A stretch of 8,640 nt of DNA. Origin: JBBQRS01 sp038214535 (GTDB lineage: Bacteria; Chloroflexota; Anaerolineae; CG2-30-64-16). The notes under the pieces were generated by a model, which saw only the letters and a program-made list of their open reading frames with translations, had not been told where the DNA came from and searched no databases. A program made the position numbers and the translations under genes. The stretch is taken from positions 1 through 8,640 of the forward strand of contig JBBQRS010000161.1 in assembly GCA_038214535.1 (NCBI GenBank), given 5' to 3'. Of this stretch, positions 5,707 to 8,640 are shown piece after piece (position 1 is the stretch's first letter; each line of letters begins with the position of its first letter).

Positions 5707-7122
5707 ATGTCACAGCAGAGAATCAGTCGCCGATCATTCCTTAAGTTCAGTGCCGGACTCGGCACGACGGCCGTGCTGGCCGCCTGCGCACCCGTTCAGC
5801 CGGCGGCTCCTGCGGCCCCTGCGGCTGAAGAACCTACCGCCGCGCCTGCGGTCGCTGATGCACCGACGGAAGTTCCCACGGCTGCGCCGCGCGATTACGG
5901 CGCCGGCGAGACCGAGTTGGTCGTCTGGTATCAGGACTGGGACGGCGCTAACCGGATGATGGGTTCGATCACGCCCCAGTTCACCGAGCAGAACCCCGAA
6001 GCCAAGATTGTCTTGCAGGCCATCGGGTACGACGATCTCTTCGCCAAGCTGTTGCCGTCCATCGCGGCCGGCACGGAAGGCGACGTCTTGAACATGTATA
6101 CCGACTGGGTGGTCGGCACCGACGTGACGCAGTTGTTCCTGGATGTCACCGATGCGGTGGGCGGAGCTGCCAAGCTCAGCGAAACGATGTGGCCGGCCGC
6201 GTTTACCTCCATTGATGTACCCGAGGGCAAGGTCTACTACTTCCCCTGGCTGGCCGGCATCCGCGGCGGCGCTCTGACGGTCAACAAAGACCATATGGCC
6301 GAGCAGTCTATTGACTACCTCAACCTGAAGAGCTTCGAGGAAGTCATTGACGCGGGGGTCAAAGTCACCCAGAAGAACGCCGACGGCAAGATCACCCGCG
6401 CCGGTTTCTCGCCGCGCAGTTCGCAATATCAACTGCTCTGGAGTCTTATCTGGCAGCTTGGCGGCAACATGTTCGACAAGCAAAGCGGCAAGTGGATGCA
6501 TTCAACGCCGGAAGGCGAGCAGGCCGCGCAAATCCTCCACGATATCTACTGGAAGCATGAAACCTGTGACTTCGAGCTCTTCACCAACGAGTTCGAGGCG
6601 GTCAGCCAGGGACTCGTCTCCATGTGGGGCGACGGCGCCTGGACCGCCGGTGTGCAAACCGATGTGGCGTCCATCCCCGCCGACAATATCGTGACGCCTT
6701 TCCTGGCCGACGCCAAGGAGAAGGTCATCTATCCGCAGCATATGGCCGGCTTCGGGCTATCCCGGCGGCTGGCGGGCGACCCGAAGAAAATTGACCTCGC
6801 CGTTAAGTATGCGGAAGCGGTCGTCGGCCCGGATTCGATGGTGCAGGCCTTCGATTTCTATTCCGGCGTCTGTATGACGAAGACGGTCTACGAAGATCCG
6901 CGCATCAACGACGTCAAGTACGGTCTGCTCTCAAAGCGCGTCGCCGAGGGCATGTGGCCGTTCGCCCAATACACACAGGATCACGTTGCCAACCACGCGC
7001 CGGCCAGCACAGAGCTGGACCGCGCCATGCGCAAGGAGATCAGCATCCCCGAGGCGCTGGCGAACATGGATGCGTACCTGCAAGAGCAGGAAGACTCGGC
7101 CCGCGAGCGCATCGGCATTTAG
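5707..7122 (+). CDS. ABC transporter sugar-binding lipoprotein (family 1 extracellular solute-binding protein)
   Basis: This is the substrate-capturing component of a carbohydrate importer, anchored outside the membrane. The N-terminus has a twin-arginine motif SRRSFLK (7-13), a short hydrophobic stretch and the lipobox LAAC with lipidated Cys27, so Tat export followed by lipid attachment is predicted. Residues 28-62 are a flexible Ala/Pro/Thr/Glu linker. The mature domain starts near 69 (ELVVWYQDWDG) and shows family features: FTEQNPEAKIVLQ (91-103), a central YYFPWLAGIRGGALTVNKD segment and a late VSMWGDGAW. The total of 471 aa is normal for this family. GGGAGGA at 5694-5700 with 6 nt spacing supports the ATG. 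It precedes two MalF/MalG-like permeases, which places it in a CUT1-type system for oligosaccharides, glycosides or polyols. The ligand cannot be deduced. The linker style suggests Chloroflexota. Confidence 0.95.
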   Translation: MSQQRISRRSFLKFSAGLGTTAVLAACAPVQPAAPAAPAAEEPTAAPAVADAPTEVPTAAPRDYGAGETELVVWYQDWDGANRMMGSITPQFTEQNPEAKIVLQAIGYDDLFAKLLPSIAAGTEGDVLNMYTDWVVGTDVTQLFLDVTDAVGGAAKLSETMWPAAFTSIDVPEGKVYYFPWLAGIRGGALTVNKDHMAEQSIDYLNLKSFEEVIDAGVKVTQKNADGKITRAGFSPRSSQYQLLWSLIWQLGGNMFDKQSGKWMHSTPEGEQAAQILHDIYWKHETCDFELFTNEFEAVSQGLVSMWGDGAWTAGVQTDVASIPADNIVTPFLADAKEKVIYPQHMAGFGLSRRLAGDPKKIDLAVKYAEAVVGPDSMVQAFDFYSGVCMTKTVYEDPRINDVKYGLLSKRVAEGMWPFAQYTQDHVANHAPASTELDRAMRKEISIPEALANMDAYLQEQEDSARERIGI

Positions 7123-7164
7123 TCACACCACAGGCCGCGCTCCGCTTCCGGCGGGCGCCCACCG

Positions 7165-7200
7165 CCCTCATGCTGCGAGCTCCCGTTCGCAGCATGAGGG
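7165..7200 (+). promoter_or_regulatory. Intercistronic hairpin between binding-protein and permease genes
   Basis: CCCTCATGCTGCGA (7165-7178) and TCGCAGCATGAGGG (7187-7200) are perfect reverse complements. The stem extends inward by a G-U and a C-G pair to 16 bp with a TCCC tetraloop. No T-run follows, so a classic intrinsic terminator is unlikely. Its place, 42 nt after the binding-protein stop and just before the permease ribosome site (AAAGGTGA, 7204-7211), fits a structure that protects upstream mRNA 3' ends and keeps binding protein in excess over permease, as known for other binding-protein/permease operons. Confidence 0.75.
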
Positions 7201-7217
7201 GATAAAGGTGAAGCAAT

Positions 7218-8135
7218 ATGACCACACAAGAAATCGCCGCTCCCGGCGGTCGCTGGCACACCCTGAAGAAGCGCTGGCAAAGCGCCAGCCCGCTGGCGCT
7301 CATCTTTGCGGCGGCCGTCAGCCTCTTCTATCTGGTGATTTTCATCATTCCGTTTGGAACGGCTATCTGGCTTTCCTTCCAGAACTGGGATTTCATTACG
7401 CAGCCGCGCTTCGTCGGCCTGCGTAATTACATGACGATGTTCAAGAGCAATCATTTCTGGCAAGCGCTCAAGACAACCCTTATGTTCTCGGCAGTTGAAA
7501 TCGCGGTCGGCGTGGGGATCGCGTTATTGCTGGCCTTATTGCTGAGCCGGATGCAGGGCCGCTGGGAACGCCTGTTCATGTCGCTCTATTATCTGCCCTA
7601 CGTCATTCCGGTAGTCGTCTCCGTCTACCTGTGGCGCTGGCTCTACCGCAGCACCGGCGGCGCGTTCAACACCATGTTGACCGGATTGGGCCTGCCGCCA
7701 CAACCGTTTCTTGCCAGTTCGAGCCAGGCGCTATGGGCTATCACGGTGATGGTGATCTGGATCTACCTGGGGAGCGCGGCGGTGATCCTGCTCACCGGCA
7801 TCAAGGATGTCCCGGAGAGTCTCTATGACGCCGCGAAGATTGACGGCGCCGGATTCTGGCAAACCTTCTTCCGCATCACCCTGCCGTTGATTCGCCCCGT
7901 CCTGGTTTACCAACTCGTGGTCAGCGTCATCGGCACGGTGCAGATGTTCGAGCCATTCTTCCTGATGCCCGGCCCGGGCTTCAGCACGCGCACGCTGTCG
8001 GTTTACACCTATCAGCTCGGGTTTGTGACGCTGAACCTGGGGTTTGGCGCGGCCGTTTCGCTCTTCATCTTCGTATTGCTGCTTTTTGCCACCGTATTCC
8101 AATTGCAACGCTTCCAGATTAATTGGGAGTACTGA
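7218..8135 (+). CDS. ABC sugar transporter inner-membrane permease, MalF/UgpA-like
   Basis: One of two membrane-spanning subunits that form the translocation channel. The 305-residue protein has a short polar N-terminus and about six hydrophobic helices (approximate residues 25-52, 85-110, 118-140, 170-195, 222-247, 272-296). The cytoplasmic coupling loop that docks on the ATPase is ESLYDAAKIDGAGFWQTFFR (200-219), ending TLPLIRP; this is the EAA signature with its conserved Gly. IWLSFQNWDF (50-59) and FVGLRNYMTMF (65-75) are typical of the MalF/UgpA branch. AAAGGTGA with 6 nt spacing precedes the ATG. It is separated from the binding-protein gene by 95 nt carrying a strong hairpin, and from the next permease by 50 nt. 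No ATPase gene is present in the window, so it is either further downstream or a shared ATPase encoded elsewhere. Confidence 0.96.
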   Translation: MTTQEIAAPGGRWHTLKKRWQSASPLALIFAAAVSLFYLVIFIIPFGTAIWLSFQNWDFITQPRFVGLRNYMTMFKSNHFWQALKTTLMFSAVEIAVGVGIALLLALLLSRMQGRWERLFMSLYYLPYVIPVVVSVYLWRWLYRSTGGAFNTMLTGLGLPPQPFLASSSQALWAITVMVIWIYLGSAAVILLTGIKDVPESLYDAAKIDGAGFWQTFFRITLPLIRPVLVYQLVVSVIGTVQMFEPFFLMPGPGFSTRTLSVYTYQLGFVTLNLGFGAAVSLFIFVLLLFATVFQLQRFQINWEY

Positions 8136-8185
8136 GCCGTGAACCGGGCAGATACGCAGCCAATGCGCTTTTTGGAAGGATCGTC

Positions 8186-8640
8186 ATGACAACTCAGACC
8201 CCTACCGGTGGAGCCACAGCCGGTCAAACCGGGTCGGCGAGGCAGGCATCGCGCAAGTCCAGCCTCAGTCGCCTCAACAAACACGAGTCCCGGATCAACA
8301 TCGTGATCGGGATCATCCTGGCGATCTTCAGCCTGGCCATGATCTACCCATTCGTCTGGCTGGTCCTCTCCTCCTTCAAGACAGGCGCGGATATTGTGAA
8401 GATTCCCGTCACCCTGCTGCCGGAGGAATGGACCTTGAGCGCCTACCGGATGGTGTTGGATCCGAATCGCGCCAATGTGCCGCGCGCCTACGCCAATAGC
8501 CTGCTCGTGACGGGCGCTACCGTCGCGACGGTGCTGTTCACTTCCTCGTTGGGCGGGTTTGTCTTTGCGCGGCTCGATTTCCCGGGTCGCCGCTATCTCT
8601 TCTACTTCATCCTGGCAACCACCATGGTGCCGTTCCTGAC
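8186..8640 (+). CDS. ABC sugar transporter inner-membrane permease, MalG/UgpE-like, C-terminus cut by window edge
   Basis: The first 151 codons of the partner permease. Residues 1-36 are a polar, Gly/Thr/Ser- and Arg/Lys-rich cytoplasmic tail, longer than in many relatives. The first helix is about 38-60 (INIVIGIILAIFSLAMIYPF), followed by WLVLSSFKTGADI, which is characteristic of MalG-type proteins. YANSLLVTG (102-110) opens the transmembrane domain and FARLDFPGRRYLFYF then MVPFL lie near the edge. The EAA coupling loop would fall beyond the window. GGAAGGA (8174-8180) sits 5 nt before the ATG. With the upstream permease it should form the heterodimeric channel. Family members are around 270-310 aa, so about half is missing. 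Confidence 0.94.
   Translation, partial: MTTQTPTGGATAGQTGSARQASRKSSLSRLNKHESRINIVIGIILAIFSLAMIYPFVWLVLSSFKTGADIVKIPVTLLPEEWTLSAYRMVLDPNRANVPRAYANSLLVTGATVATVLFTSSLGGFVFARLDFPGRRYLFYFILATTMVPFL

Noticed and set aside
5734..6501. Minus-strand open frame of 255 codons
   Set aside because: It is antisense to the binding lipoprotein, with low-complexity Arg/Gly-rich translation from the linker region; a shadow.
7165..7207. Hairpin as a Rho-independent terminator
   Set aside because: The stem is strong but is followed by GATAAAGG rather than a T-run, and the permease downstream belongs to the same transporter.
1..8640. CRISPR arrays, tRNA or rRNA genes, insertion sequences, attachment sites
   Set aside because: I saw no regularly spaced repeats, no transposase-like frames, no terminal inverted repeats and no cloverleaf-like sequences in the non-coding gaps.

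Overview
The window is about 60% GC and holds seven intact or edge-cut metabolic and transport genes plus one regulator. The likely source is a Chloroflexota-like bacterium. The main clue is the solute-binding lipoprotein: it has a twin-arginine signal, a lipobox and then an Ala/Pro/Thr/Glu linker, a style common in that phylum. Genus and species cannot be read from the sequence, and no ATPase, rRNA or other phylogenetic marker is present.

Region 1 (1-4041) is a divergent catabolic-type cluster. Leftward runs an edge-truncated Gfo/Idh/MocA dehydrogenase (677 to 1). Rightward run a FadR-type GntR regulator (844-1596), a class III PLP aminotransferase with a four-cysteine insertion (1633-3006) and a zinc-binding medium-chain dehydrogenase (3028-4041), with 21-36 nt gaps that suggest one operon. 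The 166-nt divergent intergenic region carries two sigma70-like promoters facing opposite ways. Both have TTGACA and a 17-nt spacer, and their -10 boxes overlap. Two adjoining perfect palindromes lie over the rightward -10/+1, so the regulator is a natural candidate to control both directions.

Region 2 (4042-4354) is a 313-nt non-coding gap, comparatively AT-rich in its second half, with another near-consensus promoter (TTGACA-N17-TATACT, 4201-4229).

Region 3 (4355 to the right edge) is a sugar-uptake-type operon. It starts with a second Gfo/Idh/MocA protein whose motifs resemble the NAD-dependent GH109 glycosidase branch more than ordinary dehydrogenases. Then come an ABC sugar-type binding lipoprotein (5707-7122), a 16-bp intercistronic hairpin (7165-7200), a MalF/UgpA-like permease (7218-8135) and a MalG/UgpE-like permease cut by the right edge (8186-8640). 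No ATP-binding subunit is in view.

Taken together (inference), the locus looks like import of a carbohydrate, polyol or amino-sugar-like compound, followed by oxidation of a hydroxyl to a carbonyl and PLP-dependent transamination (or the reverse), under GntR/FCD control. The exact substrate cannot be named. The combination of aminotransferase, zinc dehydrogenase, two MocA-type enzymes and an ABC importer would suit an amino-polyol, aminocyclitol or amino-sugar pathway, and this is the most interesting open question here.
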